Assembly (NCBI RefSeq): GCF_024679095.1
Contig: NC_066518.1
Span: 1,394,678-1,458,677, forward strand
Reading direction: 5' to 3'
Source: Eriocheir sinensis
Lineage: Eukaryota > Arthropoda > Malacostraca > Decapoda > Varunidae
Length of the DNA: 64,000 nt
This document shows positions 63,690 through 64,000 of this stretch, piece after piece (the first letter of the stretch is position 1; each line of letters starts with the position of its first letter). The notes beneath the pieces were generated by a model. The model searched no databases. It saw nothing but the letters and a program-made list of their open reading frames with translations, and was not told where the DNA came from. The position numbers and the translations under genes are program-made.

Positions 63690-64000
63690 CTGGGGAGGAA
63701 GGGACGCATTGCTTGTATTAGTGGCCACGCGAACCCTTTGACCCAATCTACTTACACCCTGGCCTGTGCCTGAAGAGAGAGAGAGAGAGAGAGCTGGCCA
63801 GGGGAGATACTGATTGCGTAATAATCCTTCACAAAAATAGTCTTATCTTCGACAGGTGCCAGCCATGATAGAGGTATATTCATTTATTTGTTTTCTATTC
63901 TTTAGCCCTCCTCCAACATACTCTCCCCGCTACCACCTACCACCACTCCCCTCTACCACTATACCGTCATCACCAACACCATATCACCACTTCTGATTCT

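Overview
This window is animal nuclear DNA, most likely from a decapod crustacean and possibly a crab. The evidence is spliced genes with consensus splice sites, an extreme density of (TC)n, (TA)n, (CA)n and (TTA)n arrays, and non-LTR retrotransposon, SINE and MITE remnants of types I recall from decapod genomes. The crab assignment is inference.

Four host genes can be rebuilt exon by exon with consistent reading phase, plus one terminal exon. (1) On the + strand, about 2.06-9.01 kb, lie the last seven exons of a GRAMD1/Aster sterol-transfer protein (VASt domain, one membrane anchor, coiled-coil tail). Its 5' part lies left of the window. (2) On the - strand, 18.35-9.86 kb, is a complete ten-exon prolyl 4-hydroxylase alpha subunit of 514 residues with all catalytic residues. 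It is convergent with GRAMD1. (3) On the + strand, 21.45-28.07 kb, is complete ribosomal protein eS25 (RPS25) in four exons, the first coding exon being only the ATG. (4) On the - strand, 61.06-36.50 kb, is a complete 25-exon MROH1-like HEAT-repeat protein of 1670 residues, with one GC-AG intron. (5) On the - strand, 63.69-63.53 kb, is the last exon of an unidentified membrane protein that continues to the right of the window.

Introns and intergenic DNA are full of mobile-element remains. These include non-LTR reverse transcriptase or endonuclease fragments, several tRNA-derived SINE families, TTAA-flanked piggyBac-like MITEs, a hAT MITE with a perfect 8-bp duplication inside a SINE head, TA-flanked pogo/mariner-like elements, a 90-bp mariner MITE, and two large foldback elements (22.3-23.5 kb and 50.2-51.2 kb). 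A decayed copy of a multi-copy arthropod protein family of unknown function sits at 4.4-5.7 kb. A G-rich minisatellite lies upstream of MROH1.

The genes have unrelated housekeeping roles: ER sterol transport, collagen hydroxylation, translation, and a poorly characterised HEAT-repeat function. I see no operon-like logic. The unusual content is in the repeats: nested elements, foldbacks, and microsatellites that touch splice sites.
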